Shown here one piece after another: positions 54,224-63,992 of a DNA stretch of 64,000 nucleotides (position 1 is its first letter; each line of letters starts with the position of its first letter). A model generated the notes under the pieces. The model was not told where the DNA came from. It saw nothing but the letters and a program-made list of their open reading frames with translations, and did no database searches. A program made the translations under genes and the position numbers. This DNA is from Pseudomonas sp. MWU13-2105 (GTDB lineage: Bacteria > Pseudomonadota > Gammaproteobacteria > Pseudomonadales > Pseudomonadaceae), in NCBI RefSeq assembly GCF_023242315.1, contig NZ_JALLIY010000003.1, positions 1-64,000 of the forward strand, given 5' to 3'.

Positions 54224-56065
54224 CGAGTCGCTGGGGGCGATAATGTGGCGCAACCCGGTGGCCGTTGCCAGGGGCAGCAGGGCGGGAAACTCCTCGGGTG
54301 TGAGCGTCTCCTTTTCCATCAGTAGCTTGGCTCCGCCATCCAGATCGACACGCCGCTGGTTGAGCAGCGTCTTGGCCCGCTCATAGGCCTCATCGATCAA
54401 GGCGCGAATACCCAGGTCAATCTCCCGGGCGGTTTGCTCCGAGTAGTCTTTTTCGCCCATGCCAGGCAGGTGCTCACCCAGGTAGGTGGGCGTTTGCCGT
54501 TCCAGTACCGACTGGCCGAGCTCGGCGCTCATGCCAAAACGGGTGATCAACTGTCGGGCGATATCAGTGGCGCGAGCCAGATCATCGGCCGCGCCGGTGG
54601 AGATCTGGCCGTAGACGATATGTTCGGCCGCGCGGCCGGCCATCAGCACCACAATCCGATCCTTGAGCATCTGGCAACTGATCAGGAAATGGTCTTCGGT
54701 GGGGCGCTGCAAGGTGTAGCCCAACGAACCGGCGGCTCGGGGAATAATGGACACTTTGTGCACCGGGTCCATCCCGGGCAGCGTCGCGGCGGCCAGGGCA
54801 TGCCCCATCTCGTGATAGGCCACGATCAGGCGTTCCTCGGGATGCAGCAGGCTGCTTTTGTGTTCAATACCGACGACGATGCGTTCCACGGCGTTGGTGA
54901 AATCTTGCAAGTTGACGGCCTCGGCCTTGCGGCGGGTGGCGACGATGGCCGCTTCATTGACCAGGTTGGCCAAGTCGGCACCGGTGAAACCAGTGGTGAT
55001 TTCGGCAATTCTCTCGGCGTCGGTGCTGGGGGCCAGGGTGATTTTCTGCAAGTGGACCTTGAGAATGGCCAGGCGTCCCTTGCGGTCAGGGCGGTCGATC
55101 AGGATCTGTCGATCAAAGCGACCGGCGCGCAGCAGGGCGGGATCAAGAATTTCCGGTCGATTGGTCGCGGCCAGCAGGACCACCCCTTCGCGAGGGTCAA
55201 AGCCGTCCAGCTCGGCCAACAGCTGATTGAGGGTCTGCTCTTTTTCATCGTTGCCACCCAGGGTCCCGACACCGCGTGCCTTGCCCAATGCATCCAGCTC
55301 GTCGATGAAAATGATGCAGGGGGCGGCCTGCCGTGCCTGCTCGAACAGATCACGGACACGGGCGGCGCCCACGCCAACGAACATCTCGACGAATTCGGAT
55401 CCGGAAATGGAAAAAAACGGTACACCGGCTTCACCGGCAATCGCCTTGGCCGCCAGCGTCTTGCCAGTGCCCGGGGGGCCGACCAGCAGCGTGCCTTTCG
55501 GGATATGGGCGCCCAGGCGCGAGTACTGTTCCTTGTCCTTGAGGAACGAGACGATTTCCACCAGTTCGGCCTTGGCTTCATCGATGCCGGCGACATCGGC
55601 AAAAGTCACCCCGGTATCGCGCTGGACAAACACCTTGGCCCGCGACTTGCCGACATTCATCATCCCGCCGAGGCCTTGTTTCTCGGCCATGCCGCGGAAC
55701 AGGAAATGCCAGACCACCATGATCATGACAAAAGGCAACAGCCAGCCGATCAGACCGGTGAGCAGGGTGTTTTCGTTGACCCCGGAGAAACTGGCATCAG
55801 AGCGTGCCAGTTCGGTTGCCAGGGCGGGGTCGACGCGTACGGTGCTGAACCGGTCATGGCCATTGATGGGCTCCTGCAGCTTGCCGCTGATCTGATCTTT
55901 TTCGACCTGCAATTCACTGACTTTATGTGCGTCCAGCAATTGCAGGAACTGGCTGTAGGGCAGGCTCTCCACGGTGCGTTGGCCGCTGAGGAACATCTGC
56001 AGCGCGGCAAACACCAGCAAGGCAATAAAAAAATACGACAGATTCCATTGATGAGTCTTTTTCAT
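54173..56065 (-). CDS. ftsH: ATP-dependent zinc metalloprotease FtsH-type (probably a second copy)
   Basis: The 630-residue protein has an N-terminal helix, a periplasmic segment, a second helix ([23 protein letters not shown]), the AAA module ([19 protein letters not shown], second region of homology [21 protein letters not shown]) and the zinc protease motif [10 protein letters not shown]. It is in a stress island rather than next to rlmE/folP, so it is likely a second FtsH beside the housekeeping one; the accessory FtsH of heat-resistance loci sits in similar company. An Anr-like box lies about 130 bases upstream. The 3' end overlaps polX by 51 bases. Confidence 0.92.
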   Translation of the reverse strand: MKKTHQWNLSYFFIALLVFAALQMFLSGQRTVESLPYSQFLQLLDAHKVSELQVEKDQISGKLQEPINGHDRFSTVRVDPALATELARSDASFSGVNENTLLTGLIGWLLPFVMIMVVWHFLFRGMAEKQGLGGMMNVGKSRAKVFVQRDTGVTFADVAGIDEAKAELVEIVSFLKDKEQYSRLGAHIPKGTLLVGPPGTGKTLAAKAIAGEAGVPFFSISGSEFVEMFVGVGAARVRDLFEQARQAAPCIIFIDELDALGKARGVGTLGGNDEKEQTLNQLLAELDGFDPREGVVLLAATNRPEILDPALLRAGRFDRQILIDRPDRKGRLAILKVHLQKITLAPSTDAERIAEITTGFTGADLANLVNEAAIVATRRKAEAVNLQDFTNAVERIVVGIEHKSSLLHPEERLIVAYHEMGHALAAATLPGMDPVHKVSIIPRAAGSLGYTLQRPTEDHFLISCQMLKDRIVVLMAGRAAEHIVYGQISTGAADDLARATDIARQLITRFGMSAELGQSVLERQTPTYLGEHLPGMGEKDYSEQTAREIDLGIRALIDEAYERAKTLLNQRRVDLDGGAKLLMEKETLTPEEFPALLPLATATGLRHIIAPSDSSGLAMDGTKIISELRQ

Positions 56066-56186
56066 GACCTTGATCCAGAAAAGAAGAGAGGCTAGGGCGG
56101 CGTGTTCAAGCCCGAACTATCGTCTGGTGAAACACGGTGCAACAGGCCGGCTACCCCGTTTTTTACGCTTCGGCGCCAGGAAATCA

Positions 56187-56200
56187 TTGAGTTATATCAA
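56187..56200 (-). promoter_or_regulatory. Anr box (one mismatch) toward ftsH
   Basis: TTGAGTTATATCAA differs from TTGAT-N4-ATCAA at one base, in the 294-base divergent region between ftsH and the lipoprotein gene. Confidence 0.65.
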
Positions 56201-56272
56201 CAATGTGCGGATCTGTAATCAGCGGCTAATAGCCTTGTCGCGAGTGCTTGAATCAAGCGTTCCCTCCGTTAG

Positions 56273-56286
56273 TTGATAAAGATCAG
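56273..56286 (+). promoter_or_regulatory. Anr box (one mismatch) toward the lipoprotein gene
   Basis: TTGATAAAGATCAG repeats the box seen before the ABC efflux operon. It is about 80 bases before the ATG at 56360. Confidence 0.7.
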
Positions 56287-56359
56287 AATTCGGTTTCTTT
56301 AAACTCCGATACTTCCTGGACCATCTGATTTCTCAAGTGCACTTACCGAGGGCAATACC

Positions 56360-56614
56360 ATGAACAAGTTTCTGTCTATTGCAGTACTGGGCGTGACGTT
56401 GGCCGCGACCGCAGGTTGCAGCCATCAACATGCTCGCGAACTGGATGCACGTCTGGACTCTGCGGAAAACAATGCCGCGTCGGCCCGATTAAAGGCGGAT
56501 GAGGCTTACTCGAAGGCTGACCAGGCGCTGGCCGCCGCCGCCCAGGCGCAACGCACCGCTGACGAGGCCAATGAACGGGCCAACCGCATGCTGGAAAAAG
56601 CCGCTCGCAAGTAA
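56360..56614 (+). CDS. Alanine-zipper (Lpp/OprI-like) outer-membrane lipoprotein
   Basis: The 84-residue protein has a lipoprotein signal with lipobox TAGC at about residues 17-20, then a heptad-rich, Ala-rich coiled coil ([40 protein letters not shown]) ending [10 protein letters not shown]. That is the pattern of Lpp and OprI, which link or brace the outer membrane through the C-terminal Lys. It is likely a low-oxygen-induced variant of the main OprI, given the Anr box upstream. Confidence 0.88.
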   Translation: MNKFLSIAVLGVTLAATAGCSHQHARELDARLDSAENNAASARLKADEAYSKADQALAAAAQAQRTADEANERANRMLEKAARK

Positions 56615-56622
56615 CGTCGGTG

Positions 56623-56652
56623 TTGCAACCCGGCCAGGGAGGCTGGGGTTGC
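56623..56652 (+). terminator. Possible terminator hairpin after the lipoprotein gene
   Basis: The arms GCAACCCGGCC and GGCTGGGGTTGC pair with one internal mismatch around a short loop, immediately after the stop codon. There is no T-run, so confidence is limited. Confidence 0.45.
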
Positions 56653-56733
56653 GAATGTTCTACAGGCACTATCAGAATCAGACAAAGTGCATGGGGTTTG
56701 CCATCAGCCGCTGTTATTAGACTGGCAAACAGT

Positions 56734-56764
56734 AAAAAGCCCCTGCCGGTATTCCGGCAGGGGC
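56734..56764 (-). terminator. Intrinsic terminator of the hsp20 gene
   Basis: On the minus strand a perfect 11-bp stem GCCCCTGCCGG/CCGGCAGGGGC with a four-base loop is followed by TTTTT, 15 bases after the hsp20 stop. Confidence 0.9.
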
Positions 56765-56779
56765 GAAGTGCGTAGCCTT

Positions 56780-57322
56780 TCAGTCGCCCTTGATCGGCAC
56801 GACTTTTTCCGCCTTCATGGCTTCGGCTTTCTTCGGCAAGGAAATACTCAATACACCTTTGCTGAAGTTGGCTTCGATCTTTTCCGCCTCGACGGAGGTC
56901 GGCAGGTTGAAGACACGCTCGAAGCTGCCGTAATGGCGTTCGGTCATGTGATAACCCTTGCGTTTTTCTTCCTTGTCCTCTTTTTTCTCCCCTTTGATGA
57001 TCAAGCTGCCATTGGACAGTTTGATCTCAATATTTTTCTGATCCATGCCGGGAAGTTCCGCAGTGATTTCGAAGCTCTTGTCTTTCTCGACGATATCCAC
57101 GGCCGGCATTGCGTGAGTAATCAATTCCCGGCGCCAGAACGGTTCCACATCGAACAGGCCACGACCAAAGGATGGCAGCCCGGAGCCGTGGGTGAAGTCT
57201 TCGAACAGGTGATCGACTTGTTGCCGCAGTTTTTCCAGAGGGCGCCACAAGTCAGTCGTTACCGGATGGTGGCTGGCCTTGTCTTCGCTATGCAGCGGCA
57301 TTTTTTTCACGGTATTAGCCAT
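56780..57322 (-). CDS. Hsp20-family small heat-shock protein
   Basis: The 180-residue chaperone has an N-terminal arm with Phe-rich segments (LFEDFTHGSGLPSFGRGLFD) and an alpha-crystallin domain (residues about 75-165) with AELPGMDQKNIEIKLSNGSLIIKG and the signature NFSKGVLSISLPK. It holds unfolding proteins for refolding. The start has AGGAG, and a strong terminator closes the gene. An Anr-like site with two mismatches lies about 185 bases upstream. Confidence 0.92.
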   Translation of the reverse strand: MANTVKKMPLHSEDKASHHPVTTDLWRPLEKLRQQVDHLFEDFTHGSGLPSFGRGLFDVEPFWRRELITHAMPAVDIVEKDKSFEITAELPGMDQKNIEIKLSNGSLIIKGEKKEDKEEKRKGYHMTERHYGSFERVFNLPTSVEAEKIEANFSKGVLSISLPKKAEAMKAEKVVPIKGD

Positions 57323-57502
57323 CGTCACATCTCCTCTTGGGTGAGCCGGGCGGAGCAAGCCTGTTGGGCGCTTGCCTGTCCCGGTACAGTGGGATCGATT
57401 CGCCAGTCCTGACAAGGTCGGATTTCCCAACCACGACTTCCAATCGATACGGCGCCGTGAGAACACGGCTACTTACTGTCGCCGTGAATGCGTTCGAGGT
57501 GC

Positions 57503-57516
57503 TTGACTTAGATCAG
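57503..57516 (-). promoter_or_regulatory. Anr-like box (two mismatches) upstream of hsp20
   Basis: TTGACTTAGATCAG differs at two positions from the consensus. It lies just beyond the acoR stop codon, upstream of hsp20, and marks the edge of the Anr-box island. Confidence 0.4.
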
Positions 57517-57536
57517 ACAGAGGGCAAACAGATCGC

Positions 57537-59429
57537 TTACCCCTGACCTCTGCCCGGCATATCGATCGCATGCTGGTGCACCCGTCGATACAGCGTGGCC
57601 CGGGAGATGCCCAAGGCCTTGGCCGCGGCCGTGGGCTTCCAGCGATGGCGCACCAACGCATCGATAAGGGCCTGGCGTTCCGGGCTTGCACAGCATTCCT
57701 CGGTATCGGCGCAGGGAGGATCATCGGGTCGGTGGCCGTGCAACGGCTCGGGCAGGTCGCCCAGGACAATCAAATCGCTCTCGCACACCGCGCAGGCGTA
57801 GCGCAGTACATGTCGCAGTTCGCGCACGTTGCCCGGCCAGCGGTAACCGAGCAGGCATTCCAGGGCGGCGGCACCCAGTCGCATCGACACCCCGCAGGCC
57901 GCCGATTCCTCCGCGAGTATCCGGTTGATCAAGGCGAGTCGATCACTGCGTTCGCGCAACGCTGGTAACTGGAAGCGTGCGCCGTTGAGGCGAAAGTACA
58001 GGTCCTCGCGAAATTCGCCGGCGCTCACCAGCGCCTCCAGGCCGCGATGGCTCGCACAGATCACCTGAATATCGATTGCCTTGCTTCGTGACGCCCCCAG
58101 GGGGGCCACTTCGCCTTCGGCCAGCACACGCAGTAGCCGGGTTTGCAGGGCCAGCGGCATATCGCCGATTTCATCGAGGAACAGGGTGCCGCCATCAGCC
58201 TGTTCCAGCAGGCCCTGCATGCCCTTGCTCGATGCTCCGGTGAAGGCGCCGGCGACATAACCAAACAACTCGCTTTCGATCAGGTTTTCCGGAATCGCCG
58301 CGCAGTTCACGGCAATAAAGGGCCGCTCACGGCGGCGGCTGGCCTGATGCAACTGGCGGGCGAAGACTTCCTTGCCGCAGCCGGTTTCGCCTTGGATCAG
58401 TATCGGCAAGTTGCGGTCTTTGACCCGGATCGCCAGGCGCAGGCTTTCTTCCAGTCGCGGGTCGAGCTCGCAGGGTGTCGGCAGCAGTCGTGTGCTACGC
58501 GGTTTTATCCGACGTGGCGGGCTGAGCCGTCCATGCACGAGCTGCCCGTCACGCTGGCCGCGCAGCAGACAGAGCGATCCGTCGCGGGCGGCATGCAACA
58601 ACTGCTGGTCGAATACCTGGGCGATATGTTCCGGCGTCTGCTCGAAGCGTTGCCGTAGCCAATGCCGCGCGGCGGGATTCAGCGCCCGCAGTTGGCCATC
58701 ATCGTCCCAGGCGAACAGGTAGTCTGGGTGGCTGTCGACGTAGCCCGGGCTATTGTGGGCGCGTAGCACCCAGTAACCCTGGACACTGCTCATGAAAAAC
58801 GCCTGTTCTATTTCCTGCGCGCTCTGCACCACCAACTGGCGGATCAGATGTTGGGAGCGTCGGTCATCCGGCGAGCGCACGGCGGAGACGTCGAGCACCC
58901 CGAGCAGTTCGCCCCGGGGATCGAAGACCGGTGCGGCGGAACAGGTGAGTCCGATAAAGGCGGCGCGGAAGTGATCACGCTTGTGCACCGTGATGGCTGC
59001 GCGCGCAGTCAGCACCGCGGCGACGCCGCAGGTACCTTCCTCGCCTTCCGACCAGCAGGTACCCAGATACAAGCCGGCTTTACGGCAATCATTGCGGATA
59101 GCGCTTTCCACACGGTAGTCGATGGTCCGGCCCTGGGCGTCGGTGAGCAGTACGCAGTAGTCGGCATCGCGCACGCGCCCGTGGAGGCGGGCGACCTCTT
59201 CACTGGCGATACGCAGGAACAGTTCGGAGCGCTCCCGGCACTCCTGTAGCAGGTTCTGCGAAAGGATCCGTGGCCCTTGCAACGAGCCCGGGTCCAGATG
59301 GTGTTGCTCCATGGAGCGGCGCCAGGAGTCGAGTATCAGCTCCGACACCGGCAGCTGCGGCAGGTGCGTGGCATTTTTCAGAACACGGCTGACGCAATCC
59401 ACGTGCGCCTTTGAATGTGCGCAAAGCAT
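57537..59429 (-). CDS. acoR: Sigma-54 dependent activator of acetoin catabolism
   Basis: The 630-residue enhancer-binding protein has an N-terminal GAF-like sensor (residues about 60-200), an AAA+ domain with Walker [15 protein letters not shown] (sigma-54 contact) and Walker [12 protein letters not shown], and a C-terminal Fis-type helix-turn-helix ([21 protein letters not shown]). The layout is that of AcoR. It is divergent from acoXABC. The ATG has a perfect GGAGG. Candidate binding palindromes lie at 59521-59580 and the target promoter at 59658. Confidence 0.93.
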   Translation of the reverse strand: MLCAHSKAHVDCVSRVLKNATHLPQLPVSELILDSWRRSMEQHHLDPGSLQGPRILSQNLLQECRERSELFLRIASEEVARLHGRVRDADYCVLLTDAQGRTIDYRVESAIRNDCRKAGLYLGTCWSEGEEGTCGVAAVLTARAAITVHKRDHFRAAFIGLTCSAAPVFDPRGELLGVLDVSAVRSPDDRRSQHLIRQLVVQSAQEIEQAFFMSSVQGYWVLRAHNSPGYVDSHPDYLFAWDDDGQLRALNPAARHWLRQRFEQTPEHIAQVFDQQLLHAARDGSLCLLRGQRDGQLVHGRLSPPRRIKPRSTRLLPTPCELDPRLEESLRLAIRVKDRNLPILIQGETGCGKEVFARQLHQASRRRERPFIAVNCAAIPENLIESELFGYVAGAFTGASSKGMQGLLEQADGGTLFLDEIGDMPLALQTRLLRVLAEGEVAPLGASRSKAIDIQVICASHRGLEALVSAGEFREDLYFRLNGARFQLPALRERSDRLALINRILAEESAACGVSMRLGAAALECLLGYRWPGNVRELRHVLRYACAVCESDLIVLGDLPEPLHGHRPDDPPCADTEECCASPERQALIDALVRHRWKPTAAAKALGISRATLYRRVHQHAIDMPGRGQG

Positions 59430-59520
59430 TAGGGCCTCCGGATCCAGCTTCTTGTAGTTGTGTGGCCATTAAGCGCCGTTCATCGACGCTCGACAAGCGA
59501 CGGTTGGTCAACGGCAGCGT

Positions 59521-59537
59521 TGAGACGCGACGTCTCA
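59521..59537. promoter_or_regulatory. Candidate AcoR upstream activating site 1
   Basis: TGAGACGCGACGTCTCA is a perfect 6-bp inverted repeat with five bases between the arms, about 120 bases upstream of the sigma-54 promoter. Confidence 0.6.
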
Positions 59538-59563
59538 CGGTCTCAGCTCCAACCCCGACTGGC

Positions 59564-59580
59564 TGATATGCGACGTCTCA
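59564..59580. promoter_or_regulatory. Candidate AcoR upstream activating site 2
   Basis: TGATATGCGACGTCTCA keeps the spacer GCGAC and right arm of site 1; the left arm differs at two bases. The two sites are 43 bases apart, about four helical turns. Confidence 0.5.
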
Positions 59581-59657
59581 AGCGAGCCTGCTTCCGATCA
59601 CCCGAATAGTCTGCACTGACCGCTCTGGAACAGCATTCTGGAGGCTTTTCGGCGGAA

Positions 59658-59674
59658 CTGGCACCGGCCTTGCT
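59658..59674 (+). promoter_or_regulatory. Sigma-54 promoter of acoXABC
   Basis: CTGGCACCGGCCTTGCT contains the invariant GG and GC ten bases apart and matches TGGCAC-N5-TTGC. It lies about 100 bases before acoX and serves AcoR-dependent transcription. Confidence 0.85.
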
Positions 59675-59774
59675 CTGTCCCAGGCAACCAGCGTGACTGG
59701 CCACCCAATAATAAAAAGAGGTGCCCGATGTTTTCCTGCCGAGGTCTTTTTCCTGTGCGGCCGGCGGTGGCGAC

Positions 59775-60875
59775 ATGAGTCGCTTGCCGCTGACCGTTGG
59801 CATCATTGCCAACCCGGCGTCCGGCCGGGATGTACGACGGCTGACGGCGAATGCCGGGCTGTTTTCCAGCACCGACAAGGTGTCGGTGATCCAGCGCTTG
59901 CTGGCGGCGTTTGGTGCCACCGGTATCGAGCGGGTGCTGATGCCCACCGACATGATCGGCATCGCCGCCGCGGTGCGGAAGAACAGTCGTGGTCGCCAGG
60001 CTCGCGACAGCCACTGGCCGCAGCTGGAGTTCCTCGACCTCACCTTGCGCCAGAGCGTGGCCGACACACGCCAGGCCGCGCGCTGGATGAGCGAACGCGG
60101 CGTAGCGCTGATAGCCGTGCTCGGAGGCGACGGTACCCACAAGGCGGTGGCGGCCGAGGTCGGCGATATTCCACTGCTGAGCCTGTCCACCGGGACCAAC
60201 AATGCCTTCCCGGAGTTGCGCGAAGCCACCAGCGCCGGGCTGGCCGGCGGGCTGTTCGCCAGTGGGCGGATTCCGCCCGAGATTGCCTTGCGTCGCAACA
60301 AGCGTCTGTTGGTGCGGGTGCCGAGTCGCAGCCTGTGCGAGGTGGCGCTGGTGGATGTGGCGGTGTCTTCGTTGCCTTTTGTCGGAGCCCGGGCCATCAG
60401 TCGCGGAGTCGATCTGGCCGAGGTCTTCGTGACCTTTGCCGAACCCCAGGCCATCGGTATCTCGGCCCTCTGTGGCTTGTGGTTTCCGGTCTCGCGGCAA
60501 GAGCCGGGTGGTGCCTGGATGCGCCTTGACCCGAGAGCCGCCGAAGCCTTGCTGGTGCCGCTGGCACCTGGCCTGCTGCAGGGCTGCGGGGTACTCGCCG
60601 CCGGCAGCCTGGCGCCGGGTGTTGCCCGGCACCTGTGCCTGAGCAGCGGCACCCTCGCTCTGGATGGCGAGCGGGAGATCGAATTCAACGCCCTGGATCG
60701 CCCCACAGTGACCCTCGATAGCAATGGCCCGCTGAGCATCGACGTCAATGCTGCCCTGGCCTATGCCGCCCGACAGCGGTTGTTGGCCATCGGCCGCGAA
60801 CACCCGCAGCACCCTCTGAACCTCGAGTCTCAAGACACCCTGGAGAATAAAAATGTCGACACCCCTGACCGCTGA
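59775..60875 (+). CDS. acoX: AcoX, NAD-kinase-like protein of the acetoin operon
   Basis: The 366-residue protein resembles NAD kinase-like proteins (TVGIIANPASGRDVRRL, AVLGGDGTHKAVAAEVGDIPLLSLSTGTNNAFPE). AcoX is conserved in acetoin operons, but its reaction is not established. The ATG at 59775 is chosen because homology begins at MSRLPLTVGI. The 3' end overlaps acoA by 23 bases. Confidence 0.9.
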   Translation: MSRLPLTVGIIANPASGRDVRRLTANAGLFSSTDKVSVIQRLLAAFGATGIERVLMPTDMIGIAAAVRKNSRGRQARDSHWPQLEFLDLTLRQSVADTRQAARWMSERGVALIAVLGGDGTHKAVAAEVGDIPLLSLSTGTNNAFPELREATSAGLAGGLFASGRIPPEIALRRNKRLLVRVPSRSLCEVALVDVAVSSLPFVGARAISRGVDLAEVFVTFAEPQAIGISALCGLWFPVSRQEPGGAWMRLDPRAAEALLVPLAPGLLQGCGVLAAGSLAPGVARHLCLSSGTLALDGEREIEFNALDRPTVTLDSNGPLSIDVNAALAYAARQRLLAIGREHPQHPLNLESQDTLENKNVDTPDR

Positions 60876-61830
60876 ACAATTGCTGCATGCCTATCGGGTG
60901 ATGCGCACTATCCGTGTTTTTGAAGAGCGCCTGCACGTGGAGTTCGCCACCGGCGAAATTCCCGGTTTCGTCCATCTTTATGCCGGTGAGGAGGCATCTG
61001 CCGCCGGCGTCATGGCGCACCTGAGGGATGACGATTGCATCGCCTCCAATCACCGCGGCCATGGCCATTGCATCGCCAAGGGTGTGGATGTGCACGGGAT
61101 GATGGCCGAGATCTACGGCAAGAAAACCGGGGTTTGCCAAGGCAAGGGCGGCTCCATGCATATCGCCGATTTCGAGAAAGGCATGCTCGGCGCCAACGGC
61201 ATCGTCGGTGCCGGTGCGCCACTGGTGGTCGGTGCGGCCCTGGCTGCGCGGCTCAAGGGCACCGATGGCGTCGCGGTGGTGTTCTTTGGTGATGGCGGCT
61301 CCAATGAAGGCGCGGTGTTCGAGGCGATGAACATGGCTTCGGTGTGGAACTTGCCATGCCTGTTCATTGCCGAGAACAACGGTTACGCCGAGGCGACGGC
61401 CTCCAACTGGTCGGTGGCCTGCGATCACATCGCCGACCGTGCCGCCGGTTTTGGCATGCCCGGGGTCACGGTCGACGGTTTCGATTTTTTCGCCGTTCAC
61501 GAAGCCGCCGGTGCCGCGGTGGAGCGCGCCCGGGCGGGACAGGGGCCGTCGCTGATCGAGGTCAAGCTGACTCGCTACTACGGTCATTTCGAAGGCGATG
61601 CCCAGACCTACCGGGGAGCGGATGAGGTCAAGTATTTCCGCGAGCACAACGATTGCCTGATGCAATTTCGCGAGCGCACCACCCGCACCGGCCGGATCGA
61701 TGCCAGCCAGTTGGAGCGCATCGATAGCGAAGTCGAGCGGCTGATCGAAGACGCCGTGCGCAAGGCCAAGTCCGATCCAAAACCGAGCGCGGCCGACCTG
61801 CTCACGGACGTCTACGTCTCCTACCCCTGA
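60853..61830 (+). CDS. acoA: Acetoin dehydrogenase E1 component, alpha subunit
   Basis: The 325-residue TPP-dependent subunit has GDGGSNEGAVFEAMNMAS and ENNGYAEATA (TPP motif GDG-x20+-NN), and SNHRGHGHCIAKGVDVHGMM. With AcoB and AcoC it cleaves acetoin to acetaldehyde and acetyl-CoA. Ribosome binding site GGAG lies eight bases upstream. Confidence 0.94.
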   Translation: MSTPLTAEQLLHAYRVMRTIRVFEERLHVEFATGEIPGFVHLYAGEEASAAGVMAHLRDDDCIASNHRGHGHCIAKGVDVHGMMAEIYGKKTGVCQGKGGSMHIADFEKGMLGANGIVGAGAPLVVGAALAARLKGTDGVAVVFFGDGGSNEGAVFEAMNMASVWNLPCLFIAENNGYAEATASNWSVACDHIADRAAGFGMPGVTVDGFDFFAVHEAAGAAVERARAGQGPSLIEVKLTRYYGHFEGDAQTYRGADEVKYFREHNDCLMQFRERTTRTGRIDASQLERIDSEVERLIEDAVRKAKSDPKPSAADLLTDVYVSYP

Positions 61831-61863
61831 ACGCCCCCAATAAGAAGAATCGAGACCATCATC

Positions 61864-62883
61864 ATGGCTAGAAAAATCAGCTATCAGCAGGCAATCAATG
61901 AAGCCCTGGCCCAGGAAATGCGCCGTGACCCCAGTGTCTTCATCATGGGCGAAGATGTCGCCGGCGGTGCCGGTGCCCCGGGTGAGAACGACGCTTGGGG
62001 CGGGGTACTGGGCGTGACCAAGGGCCTCTATCATCAGTTTCCCGGACGCGTGCTGGACACGCCGCTGTCGGAGCTGGGCTACGTCGGTGCCGCGGTAGGC
62101 GCCGCGACCTGTGGCGTGCGCCCGGTCTGTGAGTTGATGTTTGTCGACTTCGCCGGGTGCTGCCTGGACCAGATCCTCAATCAGGCGGCCAAGTTCCGCT
62201 ATATGTTCGGCGGCAAGGCCTCGACCCCGTTGGTGATTCGCACCATGGTCGGCGCCGGCCTGCGGGCCGCCGCCCAACACTCGCAAATGCTTACTTCACT
62301 GTGGACCCATATCCCTGGCCTGAAAGTCGTCTGCCCGTCGTCCCCCTATGACGCCAAGGGCCTGCTGATCCAGGCCATCCGTGACAACGATCCGGTGATT
62401 TTCTGCGAACACAAACTGCTCTACAGCTTGCAAGGCGAGGTGCCGGAGGAGCTCTATAGCATCCCGTTCGGCGAAGCCAACTTCCTGCGCGAGGGCAAGG
62501 ACGTGACCCTCGTTTCCTATGGCCGCACGGTCAATACGGCGCTTGACGCCGCCCGCGGCCTGGCCGGGCGCGGCATCGATTGCGAGGTCATTGACCTGCG
62601 CACCACCAGCCCGCTGGACGAAGACAGCATTCTTGAAAGTGTGGAGAAAACCGGGCGTCTGGTGGTCATCGACGAAGCCAACCCGCGTTGTTCCATGGCC
62701 ACCGATATCTCGGCGCTGGTGGCACAGAAGGCCTTTGCCTGGCTCAAGGCGCCGATCGAAATGGTTACCGCGCCGCACACGCCGGTGCCATTTTCCGATG
62801 CCCTGGAGGACCTCTACATCCCTGATGCGGCGAAGATCGAAAAGGCCGTGCTGAAAGTGATCGAGTGGAGCCCGCGTTCATGA
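61864..62883 (+). CDS. acoB: Acetoin dehydrogenase E1 component, beta subunit
   Basis: The 339-residue protein is the E1-beta type: ISYQQAINEALAQEMRRDPSVFIMGEDVAGG, FVDFAGCCLDQILNQAAKFRYM, and DLRTTSPLDEDSILESVEKTGRLVV. It follows acoA by 33 bases and overlaps acoC by four (ATGA). Confidence 0.94.
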   Translation: MARKISYQQAINEALAQEMRRDPSVFIMGEDVAGGAGAPGENDAWGGVLGVTKGLYHQFPGRVLDTPLSELGYVGAAVGAATCGVRPVCELMFVDFAGCCLDQILNQAAKFRYMFGGKASTPLVIRTMVGAGLRAAAQHSQMLTSLWTHIPGLKVVCPSSPYDAKGLLIQAIRDNDPVIFCEHKLLYSLQGEVPEELYSIPFGEANFLREGKDVTLVSYGRTVNTALDAARGLAGRGIDCEVIDLRTTSPLDEDSILESVEKTGRLVVIDEANPRCSMATDISALVAQKAFAWLKAPIEMVTAPHTPVPFSDALEDLYIPDAAKIEKAVLKVIEWSPRS

Positions 62884-63992
62884 GCCAGATCCATATCCTG
62901 ACCATGCCCAAGTGGGGCCTGTCCATGACCGAGGGCCGGGTTGATGTCTGGCTCAAGGCGGAAGGGCAGGCGATCAGCAAGGGCGATGAAGTGCTGGACG
63001 TGGAAACCGACAAGATTTCCAGCAGCGTCGAGGCGCCGTTTTCCGGGGTATTGCGTCGGCAGATCGCCCGCCAGGACGAAACCCTTGCCGTCGGTGCCTT
63101 GCTTGGCATCGTGGTCGAAGGCGAAGCCAGCGAGACGGAGATTGACGCGGCGGTCGAGCAGTTCCAGGCCAGCTTTGTGCCCGCTGATGGCACTGCGGAG
63201 GACGCTGGGCCCAAGCCGCAAAAGGTCGAGCTGGACGGGCGGTTGATCCGCTTCTTCGAGCGTGGTGAAGGCGGGGTGCCGTTGCTGCTGGTACACGGCT
63301 TTGGCGGCGACCTGAACAACTGGTTGTTCAATCACGAGGCGCTGGCCGCCGGACGGCGGGTAATCGCCCTTGATCTTCCGGGCCACGGTGAGTCGAGCAA
63401 GCAACTGCGGCGCGGCGATCTGGATGAGCTGAGCGAGGTGTTGCTGGCGTTGCTCGACCATCTGCGGATCCCTGCGGCGCATTTGCTCGGTCACTCCATG
63501 GGCGGCGCAGTAGCACTCAACACGGCGCGGCTGGCCCCGCAGCGGGTGCGTTCGCTGAGTTTGATCGGCAGCGCCGGCCTGGGCCCGGCAATCAACGGCG
63601 ACTACCTGCGCGACTTTGTCGAGGCGGCCAGCCGCAATGCCCTCAAACCGCCATTGACGCAACTGTTTTCCAACGCCGGGCTGGTCAACCGGCAGATGCT
63701 CGAGGACATGCTCAAGTACAAGCGCCTGGAAGGGGTGGACACGGCTTTACGCCTGCTGGTTTCGAAGCTGTTTCCCGAGGGCCGGCAAACGCCGGACCTG
63801 CGCGCTGTGGTGCAGGAAGGTCGGCGGCCGGTGTTGCTGATCTGGGGGCGTGACGACGCGATCATCCCGGCGGCCCACAGCGAGGGCCTGAAGGCCCGGG
63901 TCGAGATTTTGCCGGGGCAGGCCCACATGGTGCAGATGGAGGCCGCCGAGCAGGTCAACCGGCTGATCCAGGACTTTTTGCAGCAGCACTGA
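62880..63992 (+). CDS. acoC: Acetoin dehydrogenase E2: lipoyl domain fused to an alpha/beta hydrolase-type acetyltransferase
   Basis: The 370-residue protein has an N-terminal lipoyl domain (MPKWGLSMTEG, lipoyl-Lys in VETDKISSSVEA, residues about 8-80), a linker, and an alpha/beta hydrolase domain (LLVHGFGGDLNNW, LLGHSMGGAVALN, VLLIWGRDDAIIP, PGQAHMVQMEA). This fused form is typical of AcoC, unlike the CoA-dependent E2 of pyruvate dehydrogenase. It ends just before the window edge; a butanediol dehydrogenase may follow outside. Confidence 0.93.
   Translation: MSQIHILTMPKWGLSMTEGRVDVWLKAEGQAISKGDEVLDVETDKISSSVEAPFSGVLRRQIARQDETLAVGALLGIVVEGEASETEIDAAVEQFQASFVPADGTAEDAGPKPQKVELDGRLIRFFERGEGGVPLLLVHGFGGDLNNWLFNHEALAAGRRVIALDLPGHGESSKQLRRGDLDELSEVLLALLDHLRIPAAHLLGHSMGGAVALNTARLAPQRVRSLSLIGSAGLGPAINGDYLRDFVEAASRNALKPPLTQLFSNAGLVNRQMLEDMLKYKRLEGVDTALRLLVSKLFPEGRQTPDLRAVVQEGRRPVLLIWGRDDAIIPAAHSEGLKARVEILPGQAHMVQMEAAEQVNRLIQDFLQQH

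Noticed and set aside
59543..62286. Long minus-strand frames opposite acoX and acoA (401, 411 and 513 codons)
   Set aside because: The plus-strand genes have recognised motifs and operon overlaps. The minus frames have low-complexity, Arg/Gln-rich products.
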